NCBI RefSeq assembly: GCF_900108855.1
Contig: NZ_FNXY01000006.1
Location: forward strand, 310,001 to 374,000
Source: Dyadobacter koreensis
GTDB taxonomy: Bacteria; Bacteroidota; Bacteroidia; Cytophagales; Spirosomataceae
Direction of reading: 5' to 3'
DNA: 64,000 nucleotides
Position numbers and translations under genes: made by a program. Positions 1-9,261 of this stretch are shown piece after piece (position 1 is the stretch's first letter; each line of letters opens with the position of its first letter). The notes beneath the pieces are model-generated. The model was not told where the DNA came from and searched no databases. It saw only the letters and a list, made by a program, of their open reading frames with translations.

Positions 1-362
1 AAACCGTCCACGTCTTTCGAAGGGTCCACAGCTTCCATCACTGTGTTTTCAGAAATGTGTTTTGGCAAGGGTAACTGAACGATAAATCCATCCACATCCG
101 GATTATTATTCAGTGACTCGACTGCTTCCAAAAGCTGAGCTTCGGTCGTTTCGGCGCCAAAACGAAGCAGGGTAGAAGTGAAGCCAATTTCTTCACAGCT
201 ACGGATTTTGGATGCAACGTATGTTTCGCTCGCACCGTCTTGTCCCACCAATATAGCTGCCAAGTGCGGTTTTTTTCCACCGGTTGAAACCCAGTTTTCA
301 ACTTCAAGTTTTATCTCTGACTTAATCTGGGCTGAAATCGCCTTTCCGTCAAGTAGTTGCAT
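1..362 (-). CDS. folD: Bifunctional methylenetetrahydrofolate dehydrogenase/cyclohydrolase FolD, N-terminal part
   Basis: The gene reads leftwards from an ATG at 362 and runs off the window, so only about the first 120 residues are present. FolD is a cytosolic one-carbon enzyme that oxidises 5,10-methylene-THF with NADP and hydrolyses the methenyl product to 10-formyl-THF. The visible part begins MQLLDGK and carries the family motif ETYVASKIRSCEEIGF (about residues 47-62), which contains the catalytic Tyr and Lys. It also has FIVQLPLPKHI (about 95-105) and the downstream DPSKDVDG signature. The Rossmann NADP domain lies outside the window. It is followed on the same strand by nothing visible here, and preceded by the sirtuin gene with a gap of about 57 bases. 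Confidence 0.93.
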   Translation of the reverse strand, partial: MQLLDGKAISAQIKSEIKLEVENWVSTGGKKPHLAAILVGQDGASETYVASKIRSCEEIGFTSTLLRFGAETTEAQLLEAVESLNNNPDVDGFIVQLPLPKHISENTVMEAVDPSKDVDG

Positions 363-419
363 TTTTATAAAAAGGTATAATAATCGTTATTTATATGAAA
401 GCAAGCGGATATCTGAGTC

Positions 420-1115
420 TCAGGCGTCACTTGCAATCCTGAGTTCATTTTTCAGTTTTTCCAATCCAACTGACGCTTTTTCCTGAATGAAGGTCATATT
501 TTTTCTGAAGGAAATGTCAGGTTTGGCCGGATCAATGATGTAGATTGGGTTATAAGCATGTACATAATGCACAAGTCCGGCTGCTGGATAAACTGCCAGG
601 GAAGTTCCGACAACTACAAAGATATCAGCTTGTTCAGCAATTTCAATCGCGACATCCATCATTGGAACAGCTTCTCCAAACCAGACAATATGCGGACGAA
701 GCTGACTTCCCAATTCACACAAATCTCCCTTTTTTAGTTCCCAGGACGTGATATCATAGACAAGCTCAGGGTTTTTTGTGCTTTCGGATTTAAACAGTTC
801 TCCGTGTAAATGAATCACGTTTGATGATCCGGCAACTTCATGCAGATTATCAACATTTTGTGTGATAATCTGCACGTCATAATATTTTTCGAGCTCAACC
901 AACGAGTAATGAGCCGGATTTGGTTTTACAGAAAGGGCCTGTTTTCTCCTTTCATTATAAAACTCAAGGACGACATCCGGATTTTTGCGCCAAGCTTCCG
1001 GCGTTGCGACATCTTCAATCCGGTGATTTTCCCACAGACCGCCACTGTCGCGGAATGTACTTATTCCGCTTTCAGCACTAATTCCGGCACCGGAGAGAAC
1101 AACGAGCTTTTTCAT
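420..1115 (-). CDS. cobB: NAD-dependent protein deacylase, CobB-type sirtuin lacking the zinc cysteines
   Basis: This 231-residue cytosolic sirtuin removes acyl groups from lysine using NAD. The NAD-binding motif GAGISAESGISTFRD is at residues 9-23, the TQNVDNLH motif at 85-92, and the catalytic His is H104 in LHGEL. Tyr53 and Arg56 (FYNERR) match the YxxR pair that marks SIRT5-like desuccinylases in class III sirtuins. The small domain where four zinc-binding cysteines normally sit (about 107-140) has only one Cys, C133. The zinc site is therefore absent, as in other Bacteroidota relatives I recall. Its gene lies about 50 bases downstream of topA on the same strand and may be cotranscribed. 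Substrate preference for succinyl-lysine is inferred from the YxxR pair only. Confidence 0.9.
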   Translation of the reverse strand: MKKLVVLSGAGISAESGISTFRDSGGLWENHRIEDVATPEAWRKNPDVVLEFYNERRKQALSVKPNPAHYSLVELEKYYDVQIITQNVDNLHEVAGSSNVIHLHGELFKSESTKNPELVYDITSWELKKGDLCELGSQLRPHIVWFGEAVPMMDVAIEIAEQADIFVVVGTSLAVYPAAGLVHYVHAYNPIYIIDPAKPDISFRKNMTFIQEKASVGLEKLKNELRIASDA

Positions 1116-1165
1116 AGTTTATAAGCTTTTGGCAATTAACTTTAAGCTTTCAGTTAAAAGTAATC

Positions 1166-3586
1166 TTAACTTTTAGTCGTTTTTTTAGCGGCTGGTTTTT
1201 TAGCTGCTGGTTTCTTAGCTGCGGGTTTTTTAACTGCCGGTGCTTTTTCCGTTGCGGCTGCTTTTGGCGCTGCTTTTTTGAAACCACCTCGCCCGGTTGG
1301 CTTATCAGGCGTGTCGGCTGCGATCTGTAAAATTGCTTCGTAAGTCAAATCTGCGGGCTCCGTTCCTTTTGGGATTTTCAGATTCCGTTTTTCGAAGGCT
1401 ACATAAGGACCATACCGACCATTAAGAACTTTCACGTCCGGATTTTCTGCAAATTCCTTGATCGTTTTATTGCTATCCGAAATTCTTTTTGTCTCGATGA
1501 TTTCGATAAGTCTGTCTTCGGCAACCGTCATCGGATCGTCAGTTTTTGCCAGCGAATAGTATTTTCCTCCATGTTTTACATAAGGACCGAATTTCCCAAC
1601 GCTCACAATCATTTCAGAATCTTCGAAAAGCCCGACTGTTCGTGGTAATTTAAAAAGTTCAAAGGCTTCTTCCAGCGTAATGTTTTCCATTAGCTGACCT
1701 TTTTTCAAACTTGCAAACTTCGGTTTTTCTTCGTCCTCCGCATCACCAATCTGCACATAAGGGCCATACTTACCGATCCGAACTGTTATTTTCTTACCGG
1801 TTGCAGGATCTTCGCCAAGTTCACGGGACGTAAGGCTTCTATCGATCGCTTCTTCTTCTGCTTCGCCAACCTTTTTATGGAACGGAGTATAAAAATCAGT
1901 GATCATTTTTTGCCAGGGCAGTTGTCCCTCGGCAATGTGGTCAAAGTCTTTTTCTACGCTGGCAGTAAAAGAATAATCAATAATATCTTCAAAGTGATTT
2001 ACTAAAAAGTCGTTTACAACCATCCCTGTACTTGTCGGAAAAAGTTTTGACTTTTCAGTACCATATATTTCTTTAAGTACTACACTTTTTATTTCATCTT
2101 TCGCGAGTGTCATTTCCTTGTAAGCGCGTTCGGTACCGTCGCGGTCTTCCTTAATGACATACTCTCTTCTGATAATTGTAGAAATTGTAGGTGCGTATGT
2201 GGACGGACGGCCAATACCCATTTCTTCCAGTTTCTTAACAAGGCTTGCTTCCGTATAACGTGGTGGGTTACGGGTGAAACGCTCCGTTGCTTTCATGTCA
2301 GCAAGGTTCAGGACCTGGCTGATATTCAAAGGAGGAAGCATACCTTTTTGTTCCTCATCTTCGTCGTCGCTTGATTCCAGATATACCTTTAAAAAACCTT
2401 CAAATTTAATAACCTCTCCTTGTGCAACCAATTCTTCGCTGGTTGAAGAAATTCCGATCGTTGCAGTAGTTCTTTCCAGTTGTGCGTCAGCCATTTGAGA
2501 GGCAATGGCACGTTTCCAGATAAGTTCATACAAACGCTGTTCGTTCCGGTCACTGCTTCCCTGTAATGTAGAAAAATCGGTTGGGCGAATCGCTTCGTGC
2601 GCTTCCTGAGCCGACTCGTTTTTCGTTTTAAAAACCCTTTTGTTATAAAACTTGTCACCGTATTCTTTTGTGATTTGAACACGGGCTTTCTCCATCGCCT
2701 CTTCCGACAAATTCGTCGAATCGGTACGCATATAAGATATTTTACCCGCTTCGTATAGCCTCTGTGCAACGGTCATGGTTTGAAGCACGGAGAAGCTTAG
2801 CTTACGGGAAGCTTCCTGTTGTAATGTAGACGTTGTAAATGGCGGTGCGGGAGTTTTTTTAGCTGGTTTTACTTCAAGATTTTTAATCGAAAAAGTCGCC
2901 TTTATACATTTTTCCAGAAATGTAAGAGCATCTGTTTCCTGAGCAAAATTTTTGGGCAGCTCTGCGTTCAACACTTTGCCGTTTCCAAGATCAAAACGTG
3001 CCGTTACCTTAAAACTACCTTTGGCTTTGAAGGCATCGATTTCGCGTTCGCGCTCCACAATAATACGCACCGCAACGGACTGAACTCTTCCGGCGGAAAG
3101 ATTGGACTTTCCTATGCGTATCTTTTTCCATAATATAGGAGAGAGTTCATAACCCACCAGACGATCCAAAATCCGGCGAGCCTGCTGAGCATTTACAAGA
3201 TCAACGTCTATGACACGCGGAGTTGCAATCGCATTTTGCAAAGCTGATTTAGTGATTTCACGAAAAACAATACGCTTGGTATCGTCAGGCAACCCTAAGG
3301 CCTCTTTGAGGTGCCAAGATATGGCTTCCCCTTCACGGTCGGAGTCAGTTGCGAGCCACACTTCGGCGCCCTTCGCTAATTTCTTTAACTCATTAATGAC
3401 TTTCACCTTGTCACCTGAGACTTCGTAAGACGGCTGAAAACCATTGTCTACATCGACACCCATATCATGTTCGGGAAGGTCGCGTACATGCCCAAAGCTG
3501 GATTTAACGATGAAGTCTGTCCCTAAATAATTTTCTATGGTTTTGGCCTTCGCCGGTGACTCTACGATCACCAGATTTTTTGACAT
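1166..3586 (-). CDS. topA: DNA topoisomerase I (type IA)
   Basis: This 806-residue enzyme relaxes negative supercoils through a transient 5'-phosphotyrosine. The Toprim domain occupies about residues 1-120, with the acidic triad motif DSDREGEAI at 81-89. The catalytic tyrosine is Y285 in ISYMRTDST. After the core come three glycine-rich C-terminal repeats (RIGKYGPYV, SVGKFGPYV, NGRYGPYV) in place of the Cys4 zinc fingers of the E. coli enzyme. The tail is a low-complexity run of five-residue AAKKP units (about 780-806), visible in the DNA as an imperfect 15-base repeat near 1180-1240. Such basic tails probably bind DNA. The ATG at 3586 begins MSKNLVIVESPAKA, the standard family start. The sirtuin gene follows closely downstream. 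Confidence 0.97.
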   Translation of the reverse strand: MSKNLVIVESPAKAKTIENYLGTDFIVKSSFGHVRDLPEHDMGVDVDNGFQPSYEVSGDKVKVINELKKLAKGAEVWLATDSDREGEAISWHLKEALGLPDDTKRIVFREITKSALQNAIATPRVIDVDLVNAQQARRILDRLVGYELSPILWKKIRIGKSNLSAGRVQSVAVRIIVEREREIDAFKAKGSFKVTARFDLGNGKVLNAELPKNFAQETDALTFLEKCIKATFSIKNLEVKPAKKTPAPPFTTSTLQQEASRKLSFSVLQTMTVAQRLYEAGKISYMRTDSTNLSEEAMEKARVQITKEYGDKFYNKRVFKTKNESAQEAHEAIRPTDFSTLQGSSDRNEQRLYELIWKRAIASQMADAQLERTTATIGISSTSEELVAQGEVIKFEGFLKVYLESSDDEDEEQKGMLPPLNISQVLNLADMKATERFTRNPPRYTEASLVKKLEEMGIGRPSTYAPTISTIIRREYVIKEDRDGTERAYKEMTLAKDEIKSVVLKEIYGTEKSKLFPTSTGMVVNDFLVNHFEDIIDYSFTASVEKDFDHIAEGQLPWQKMITDFYTPFHKKVGEAEEEAIDRSLTSRELGEDPATGKKITVRIGKYGPYVQIGDAEDEEKPKFASLKKGQLMENITLEEAFELFKLPRTVGLFEDSEMIVSVGKFGPYVKHGGKYYSLAKTDDPMTVAEDRLIEIIETKRISDSNKTIKEFAENPDVKVLNGRYGPYVAFEKRNLKIPKGTEPADLTYEAILQIAADTPDKPTGRGGFKKAAPKAAATEKAPAVKKPAAKKPAAKKPAAKKTTKS

Positions 3587-3907
3587 AATTTTGGAATTAA
3601 GATACTAGGTGGCTCTTTGGAGCTCAAATATAGGGTAGAAAGCAGCAAAAAATCAAAGTACTCGGTAAAAGGTGTGCAAGAAACTTATTTAAGACAACTT
3701 CGGAAATGTGATATTTTATTGTTTTCAGGTCTGAGAATTAGGAGTAGAAAGAACAAAAACCAACGTTTACAGGTTATAGTATTATACGCCTAGTTCATAA
3801 TGATTGTAAATAATTGCAAAAAACGAACTGTCAAAGGCGAGGTTATAAGGAATTTTGTACTTTTATGCGTTTTATTGATAACAAATAATTTGAATCGTTG
3901 AATCACT
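3587..3907. promoter_or_regulatory. Divergent intergenic region between topA and the aconitase block
   Basis: About 320 AT-rich bases separate the topA start (minus) from the leader ORF and acnB (plus), so promoters for both directions should be here. Near 3855-3900 there are TTTTG and AATTTG stretches that resemble the Bacteroidota -7 element TAnnTTTG, but none matches it exactly. No further ORF, hairpin or RNA gene could be supported. Confidence 0.4.
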
Positions 3908-4021
3908 ATGGCTTTTGACTTAGACATGATTAAGGGTGATTATGCCCGCATGCAAGAGCGAGTAGAAGTTGCTCGCAGAGTAGTAGGCAAACCTTTAACA
4001 TTGAAAAGATTTTTATTATGA
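3908..4021 (+). CDS. 37-codon leader ORF duplicating the N-terminus of the second aconitase
   Basis: An ATG at 3908 opens a 37-codon frame that begins MAFDLDMIKG and ends TGA at 4019-4021, overlapping the acnB ATG (4018) as ATGA. Its first 32 residues align without gaps to residues 1-32 of the downstream aconitase (6922-9189), with 26 identities. At DNA level I count about 73 of 96 identical bases. Of the 21 codons that differ, 15 are synonymous, so the copies diverged under selection on protein. Homology stops after PLTL, and five unrelated codons precede the stop. The ORF may be the stump of a deleted acnA copy, or a retained leader peptide translationally coupled to acnB. Expression is not shown by the sequence. 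Confidence 0.6.
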   Translation: MAFDLDMIKGDYARMQERVEVARRVVGKPLTLKRFLL

Positions 4022-6789
4022 ATATTTATAAGGATTACATCCAGGAAATTGAAGAAAGAAAGGCGCAGGGACTTCATCCTAAACCGATAGATGGAGCTGA
4101 ATTATTAAGCGAAATCATTGCGCAAATTAAAGATGTCAACAACGAATACCGTGAAGACTCTCTCAAATTTTTTATTTACAACACATTACCAGGTACGACA
4201 AGCGCTGCCAGTGCAAAAGCCAGATTTTTAAAGGAGATCATTCTGGGGGAATCGCTGGTAGAAGAAATATCACCTGCTTTTGCATTTGAGTTATTATCTC
4301 ACATGAAAGGCGGACCTTCAATTGAAGTTTTACTCGATCTTGCTCTTGGTGAAAACTTTGCTATTGCAAAAGAAGCCGGCGAAGTTCTGAAAACGCAGGT
4401 TTACCTTTATGAAGCAGATACGGACCGTCTGAAAGAGGCTTTCAAAAATGGAAACCAGGTTGCGATAGAACTTCTTGAAAGTTACGCCAAGGCTGAATTC
4501 TTTACGAAATTGCCGGAAGTACCTGAGGAGATTAAAATAGTTACGTTCATCGCCGGTGAGGGTGATATCTCAACCGACCTGCTTTCTCCAGGTAACCAGG
4601 CTCATTCGAGATCTGACCGTGAACTTCATGGCTTATGTATGATCACTCCCAAAGCCCAGCAGGAAATCAAAGCTTTACAGGAAGAACATCCTGATAAGAG
4701 CGTGATGCTGATCGCTGAGAAGGGAACGATGGGTGTGGGATCGTCGAGGATGTCAGGTGTAAACAATGTGGCGCTTTGGACTGGTAAAAGAGCAAGTCCT
4801 TATATTCCTTTTGTCAATATCGCTCCGATCGTTGGAGGTACAAATGGTATTTCTCCAATTTTTCTTACCACAGTTGATGTAACGGGTGGTATTGGTATTG
4901 ATCTTAAAAACTGGGTTAAAAAAGTTGACGAAAACGGCGCAGTAGTTCGCAACGAAAATGGTGATCCTGTACTTGAAGAGGTTTATTCTGTTGCTACCGG
5001 AACGGTACTTACCATCAATACCCAGACTAAAAAGCTGTACAATGGAGATCAGGAACTGATTGATATTTCTAAGGCTCTTACGCCGCAGAAAAAAGAATTT
5101 ATCAGAGCCGGAGGATCGTATGCGATTGTATTTGGTAAAAAGATCCAGACAATCGCCGCAAAGATTTTAGGCATTGAACCAACAACGGTATTTGCTCCGG
5201 CGAAAGAAATTTCTATTGAAGGACAAGGTCTGACGGCGGTTGAAAAAATCTTCAACAGAAATGCAGTTGGTATAACACCAGGGAAAGTTTTACATGCCGG
5301 CTCAGATGTTCGTGTGGAAGTTAATATTGTTGGCTCACAGGATACAACAGGCTTAATGACTGCTCAGGAGCTGGAGTCAATGGCTGCCACGGTTATTTCG
5401 CCAATCGTTGATGGTGCGTATCAATCGGGTTGTCACACGGCGTCAGTCTGGGACAAAAAAGCGCAGGCGAACATTCCTAAACTGATGAAGTTTATGAACG
5501 ATTTCGGACTTATCACTGCCCGTGACCCGAAAGGTGAATATCATGCGATGACGGACGTGATTCACAAAGTTCTTAACGATATTACGATTGATGAGTGGGC
5601 GATTATCATCGGTGGAGACTCTCACACGAGGATGTCCAAAGGTGTTGCTTTTGGTGCTGACTCTGGAACAGTTGCGCTTGCATTAGCGACGGGAGAGGCA
5701 TCGATGCCAATTCCTGAATCAGTTAAGGTAACGTTCAAAGGTGACATGAAAGATCACATGGATTTCCGTGATGTCGTTCATGCTACTCAGGCTCAGATGC
5801 TTCAGAAGTTTGGTGGAGAGAATGTTTTCCAGGGTAGAATCATTGAGGTTCATCTAGGAACGCTTCCTGCCGATCAGGCATTCACGTTTACTGACTGGAC
5901 TGCGGAAATGAAAGCGAAAGCTTCGATCTGTATTTCTGAAGATGACACGCTGATTGAATCCTTGGAGATTGCAAAAGGCAGAATCCAGATTATGATCGAT
6001 AAAGGAATGGAGAACCACAAACAGGTTCTTCAGGGATTGATAAATAAAGCCGACAAAAGAATCGCGGAAATTAAATCAGGGGAAAAACCGGCTTTGGTTC
6101 CGGATGCGAATGCGAAATATTATGCTGAGGTAGTTATTGATCTTGACATTATCGTTGAGCCAATGATCGCTGATCCGGATGTTAACAATAAAGACGTTTC
6201 CAAAAGATATACGCACGATACAATCCGTCCAATATCTTTTTATGGTGACGATAAGAAAGTTGACCTTGGGTTTGTAGGCTCCTGCATGGTGCATAAAGGA
6301 GATTTGAAAATTGTTTCCCAGATGCTTAAAAATCTGGAAGAACAACAAGGTAAAGTTGAGTTTCACGCACCTCTTGTCGTAGCAGCTCCTACCTATAACA
6401 TCGTAGAAGAGCTGAAAAACGAAGGTGACTGGGATGTTTTACAAAAATACTCAGGTTTCGAATTCGACGATAACGCGCCGAAAGTCGCTGCACGTACTGA
6501 ATACGAAAATATGATGTATCTTGAACGTCCGGGCTGTAACCTTTGTATGGGTAATCAGGAGAAAGCTGCCAAAGGGGATACGGTATTGGCAACTTCTACA
6601 CGTCTTTTCCAGGGAAGAGTTGTTGAAGATTCGGATCGTAAAAAGGGAGAATCCCTGCTTGCGTCAACACCCGTGGTTGTTCTTTCTGCAATCCTTGGAA
6701 GAATCCCTAATATAGAAGAATATAAAGCTGCAGTGGTCGGTATTGATCTGACGAAGTTTGCACCTCCTACGAAGCAGTTAAGCAGATAA
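4018..6789 (+). CDS. acnB: Bifunctional aconitate hydratase 2 / 2-methylisocitrate dehydratase
   Basis: This 923-residue [4Fe-4S] enzyme interconverts citrate and isocitrate via cis-aconitate in the TCA cycle, and in many bacteria also hydrates 2-methyl-cis-aconitate. The N-terminus (about 1-160) is the HEAT-like domain found only in AcnB. It is followed by the swivel domain and then the catalytic domains, an order reversed relative to AcnA. The predicted cluster ligands are C756 (GSCMVH), C840 and C843 (GCNLCMGN). The start ATG overlaps the stop of a 37-codon leader ORF, and only a weak purine stretch lies upstream, so coupling from that ORF is plausible. A second, AcnA-type aconitase follows after about 130 bases. 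Confidence 0.95.
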   Translation: MNIYKDYIQEIEERKAQGLHPKPIDGAELLSEIIAQIKDVNNEYREDSLKFFIYNTLPGTTSAASAKARFLKEIILGESLVEEISPAFAFELLSHMKGGPSIEVLLDLALGENFAIAKEAGEVLKTQVYLYEADTDRLKEAFKNGNQVAIELLESYAKAEFFTKLPEVPEEIKIVTFIAGEGDISTDLLSPGNQAHSRSDRELHGLCMITPKAQQEIKALQEEHPDKSVMLIAEKGTMGVGSSRMSGVNNVALWTGKRASPYIPFVNIAPIVGGTNGISPIFLTTVDVTGGIGIDLKNWVKKVDENGAVVRNENGDPVLEEVYSVATGTVLTINTQTKKLYNGDQELIDISKALTPQKKEFIRAGGSYAIVFGKKIQTIAAKILGIEPTTVFAPAKEISIEGQGLTAVEKIFNRNAVGITPGKVLHAGSDVRVEVNIVGSQDTTGLMTAQELESMAATVISPIVDGAYQSGCHTASVWDKKAQANIPKLMKFMNDFGLITARDPKGEYHAMTDVIHKVLNDITIDEWAIIIGGDSHTRMSKGVAFGADSGTVALALATGEASMPIPESVKVTFKGDMKDHMDFRDVVHATQAQMLQKFGGENVFQGRIIEVHLGTLPADQAFTFTDWTAEMKAKASICISEDDTLIESLEIAKGRIQIMIDKGMENHKQVLQGLINKADKRIAEIKSGEKPALVPDANAKYYAEVVIDLDIIVEPMIADPDVNNKDVSKRYTHDTIRPISFYGDDKKVDLGFVGSCMVHKGDLKIVSQMLKNLEEQQGKVEFHAPLVVAAPTYNIVEELKNEGDWDVLQKYSGFEFDDNAPKVAARTEYENMMYLERPGCNLCMGNQEKAAKGDTVLATSTRLFQGRVVEDSDRKKGESLLASTPVVVLSAILGRIPNIEEYKAAVVGIDLTKFAPPTKQLSR

Positions 6790-6921
6790 TATCTGTCTTG
6801 AATCTTGGGACGCCTGGAAATACATTTCCTGGCGTCCTAAGATTCTATTGAAAAACGCGTTCAACAAAAGTCGTTGGTTCGGTTTTTGATAAGTAAATGT
6901 TTAGACATTAATTTAATTACT

Positions 6922-9189
6922 ATGGCATTTGACTTAGATATGATCAAGGGTGTTTACGCCCGTATACAGGAAAGAGTTGAAGCTGCCCGCAGAATAGAAG
7001 GGCGGCCGTTGACTCTGGCAGAAAAAATATTATATTCTCACTTATGGGAAGGAACTCCTTCTCAGGCCTATGATAGGGGAAAATCTTACGTAGATTTTGC
7101 TCCTGACAGGGTAGCAATGCAGGATGCCACGGCGCAAATGGCACTTTTGCAATTCATGCAGGCAGGCAGACCGCAAGTGGCTGTTCCTTCAACAGTTCAT
7201 TGTGATCACCTTATTCAGGCAGAAGTTGGTGCTGTAGAAGATTTACAGACTGCCAAAGATAAAAATAAAGAGGTATATGATTTTCTTGCCTCGGTATCTA
7301 ATAAATATGGTATAGGATTCTGGAGACCAGGAGCAGGGATTATTCACCAGGTAGTGTTGGAAAATTATGCATTTCCCGGGGGGATGATGATCGGGACAGA
7401 CTCCCACACGCCTAATGCAGGCGGTTTGGGTATGGTGGCGATCGGTGTTGGAGGTGCGGATGCGAGTGATGTGATGTCAGGATTAGCATGGGAGCTTAAA
7501 ATGCCTAAGTTGATCGGTGTAAAACTGACCGGCAGATTAAACGGATGGGCTGCTCCGAAAGATGTTATTCTTTGGGTGGCAGGTCAGCTGACTGTGAAAG
7601 GTGGTACAGGTTGTATCGTGGAATATTTCGGAGAAGGTGCTGAGAGTCTTTCATGTACCGGTAAGGGCACCATCTGTAACATGGGAGCAGAGATAGGAGC
7701 TACTACTTCTATTTTCGCTTACGATGAAAAAATGGCTGCATATCTTCGTTCGACTGACCGCGCGGACGTAGCGGATGCTGCAAATGACATTGCTGGTTAT
7801 TTACGGTCGGATGATGAAGTATATGCCGATCCATCTGCATACTATGACCAATTGATCGAGCTGGATCTTTCTAAACTTGAACCGCATGTAAACGGACCGT
7901 TTACCCCGGATTTGGCCTGGCCTCTTTCTAAATTCGCTACGGCAGTTAAGGAAAATGGCTGGCCGGAAGTGCTTTCGGTTGGTTTGATCGGTTCTTGTAC
8001 AAACTCTTCCTATGAAGATATCAGCCGCGCTGCTTCATTAGCTCAGCAGGCTGTTGATAAAAAACTGGTTGTAACGTCAGAATATACGATCACGCCAGGT
8101 TCGGAGCAGGTTCGGTATACTGTTGACCGCGATGGTTTTCTTGATACATTTGCTCAAATCGGTGGAGTGGTGCTTGCAAATGCCTGCGGACCTTGTATTG
8201 GTCAATGGGCGCGTCATGGTGCGGAGAAAGGCGAAAAAAACTCGATCATCACTTCTTTCAACCGTAACTTCTCGAAACGGGCGGATGGAAATCCAAATAC
8301 CCACTCGTTCGTGGCCTCTCCTGAAATTGTAACAGCGTTAGCAATCGCGGGTCGTCTGACTTTCAATCCGCTTACGGACACACTTGTTAATTCAGAGGGA
8401 CTTACTGTTATGCTCGACGAGCCATCCGGAATGGAACTTCCTTCCAGGGGATTTGCAGTTGAAGATGCGGGTTATCAGGCTCCGGCTGAGGATGGAACGA
8501 ATGTACAGGTTTTGGTTAGTCCAACCTCTGACCGATTACAATTGCTTGAACCATTTAAGGCTTGGGAAGGTACTGATCTGAAAGGACTGAAACTTTTGAT
8601 TAAAGCAAAAGGTAAATGTACGACTGACCATATTTCCATGGCTGGCCCCTGGTTGAAATATCGTGGCCACCTCGACAACATTTCTAATAATATGTTGATC
8701 GGTGCGGTTAATTTTTACAACGAAAAAACGAATACTGTAAAAAATCAGCTTTCCGGAGAATACGGAGAGGTTCCGGCGGTGCAGCGTGATTACAAAGCCA
8801 ATGGCATCGGAACGATCGTGGTAGGAGATGAAAATTATGGCGAGGGATCGTCACGTGAGCATGCAGCTATGGAGCCTCGGTTCCTGGGTGCACGGGCAAT
8901 TCTTGTAAAATCGTTTGCCCGTATTCACGAAACGAACCTAAAAAAACAAGGTATGCTGGCATTGACTTTCGCTGATCCGGCTGACTATGACAAAATACAG
9001 GAAGACGATACGATTGATATTATTGGATTGGAAACGTTCGCCCCCGGTGTTCAGTTGACCATTATTTTGCATCATTCAGATGGTTCAACCGAATCATTCC
9101 CTGTTAACCATACGTATAATGAACAACAAATAGAATGGTTTAAGGAGGGTTCTGCATTGAATATCATCCGTAAATCAGTGAACGCATAA
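6922..9189 (+). CDS. Aconitate hydratase, AcnA/mitochondrial-type
   Basis: This 755-residue cytosolic [4Fe-4S] aconitase belongs to the mitochondrial-type branch (domains 1-3, linker, C-terminal swivel). Predicted cluster ligands are C359 (GSCTNSS), C422 and C425 (ACGPCIG). The swivel domain near the C-terminus has the GEGSSREHAA loop that binds substrate. The frame is open for 16 codons upstream, but the start at 6922 (MAFDLDMIKG) is chosen because family members start there and the leader ORF before acnB shares exactly this start. It lies about 130 bases after acnB with an AT-rich spacer that could carry its own promoter, and it ends at a strong terminator. Two aconitases side by side suggest division of labour, for example by oxidative or iron stress, which is inference. 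Confidence 0.94.
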   Translation: MAFDLDMIKGVYARIQERVEAARRIEGRPLTLAEKILYSHLWEGTPSQAYDRGKSYVDFAPDRVAMQDATAQMALLQFMQAGRPQVAVPSTVHCDHLIQAEVGAVEDLQTAKDKNKEVYDFLASVSNKYGIGFWRPGAGIIHQVVLENYAFPGGMMIGTDSHTPNAGGLGMVAIGVGGADASDVMSGLAWELKMPKLIGVKLTGRLNGWAAPKDVILWVAGQLTVKGGTGCIVEYFGEGAESLSCTGKGTICNMGAEIGATTSIFAYDEKMAAYLRSTDRADVADAANDIAGYLRSDDEVYADPSAYYDQLIELDLSKLEPHVNGPFTPDLAWPLSKFATAVKENGWPEVLSVGLIGSCTNSSYEDISRAASLAQQAVDKKLVVTSEYTITPGSEQVRYTVDRDGFLDTFAQIGGVVLANACGPCIGQWARHGAEKGEKNSIITSFNRNFSKRADGNPNTHSFVASPEIVTALAIAGRLTFNPLTDTLVNSEGLTVMLDEPSGMELPSRGFAVEDAGYQAPAEDGTNVQVLVSPTSDRLQLLEPFKAWEGTDLKGLKLLIKAKGKCTTDHISMAGPWLKYRGHLDNISNNMLIGAVNFYNEKTNTVKNQLSGEYGEVPAVQRDYKANGIGTIVVGDENYGEGSSREHAAMEPRFLGARAILVKSFARIHETNLKKQGMLALTFADPADYDKIQEDDTIDIIGLETFAPGVQLTIILHHSDGSTESFPVNHTYNEQQIEWFKEGSALNIIRKSVNA

Positions 9190-9206
9190 TTTGAAATTAA
9201 GATAGT

Positions 9207-9251
9207 TTTAAAACAGAAAAGCTCTCAACCAGAGAGCTTTTCTGTTTTAAA
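9207..9251. terminator. Bidirectional intrinsic terminator
   Basis: Two 20-base arms (9207-9226 and 9232-9251) are perfectly complementary around a five-base loop. The outer stem is A/T rich, so a U tract forms on transcripts of either strand. It lies between the convergent aconitase and YceI-like genes and should end both. Confidence 0.85.
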
Positions 9252-9261
9252 CAAATTGGAA

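Noticed and set aside
1170..1240. Tandem DNA repeat near the end of topA
   Set aside because: It simply encodes the AAKKP-rich tail of TopA and does not look like a mobile or regulatory repeat.
3840..3907. Exact Bacteroidota promoter before the leader ORF
   Set aside because: Several TTTTG/AATTTG stretches come close, but none fits TAnnTTTG with a properly spaced -33 element.
6874..6921. Upstream extension of the second aconitase
   Set aside because: The 16 extra residues are not in aconitases, and the 6922 start is matched exactly by the leader ORF copy.
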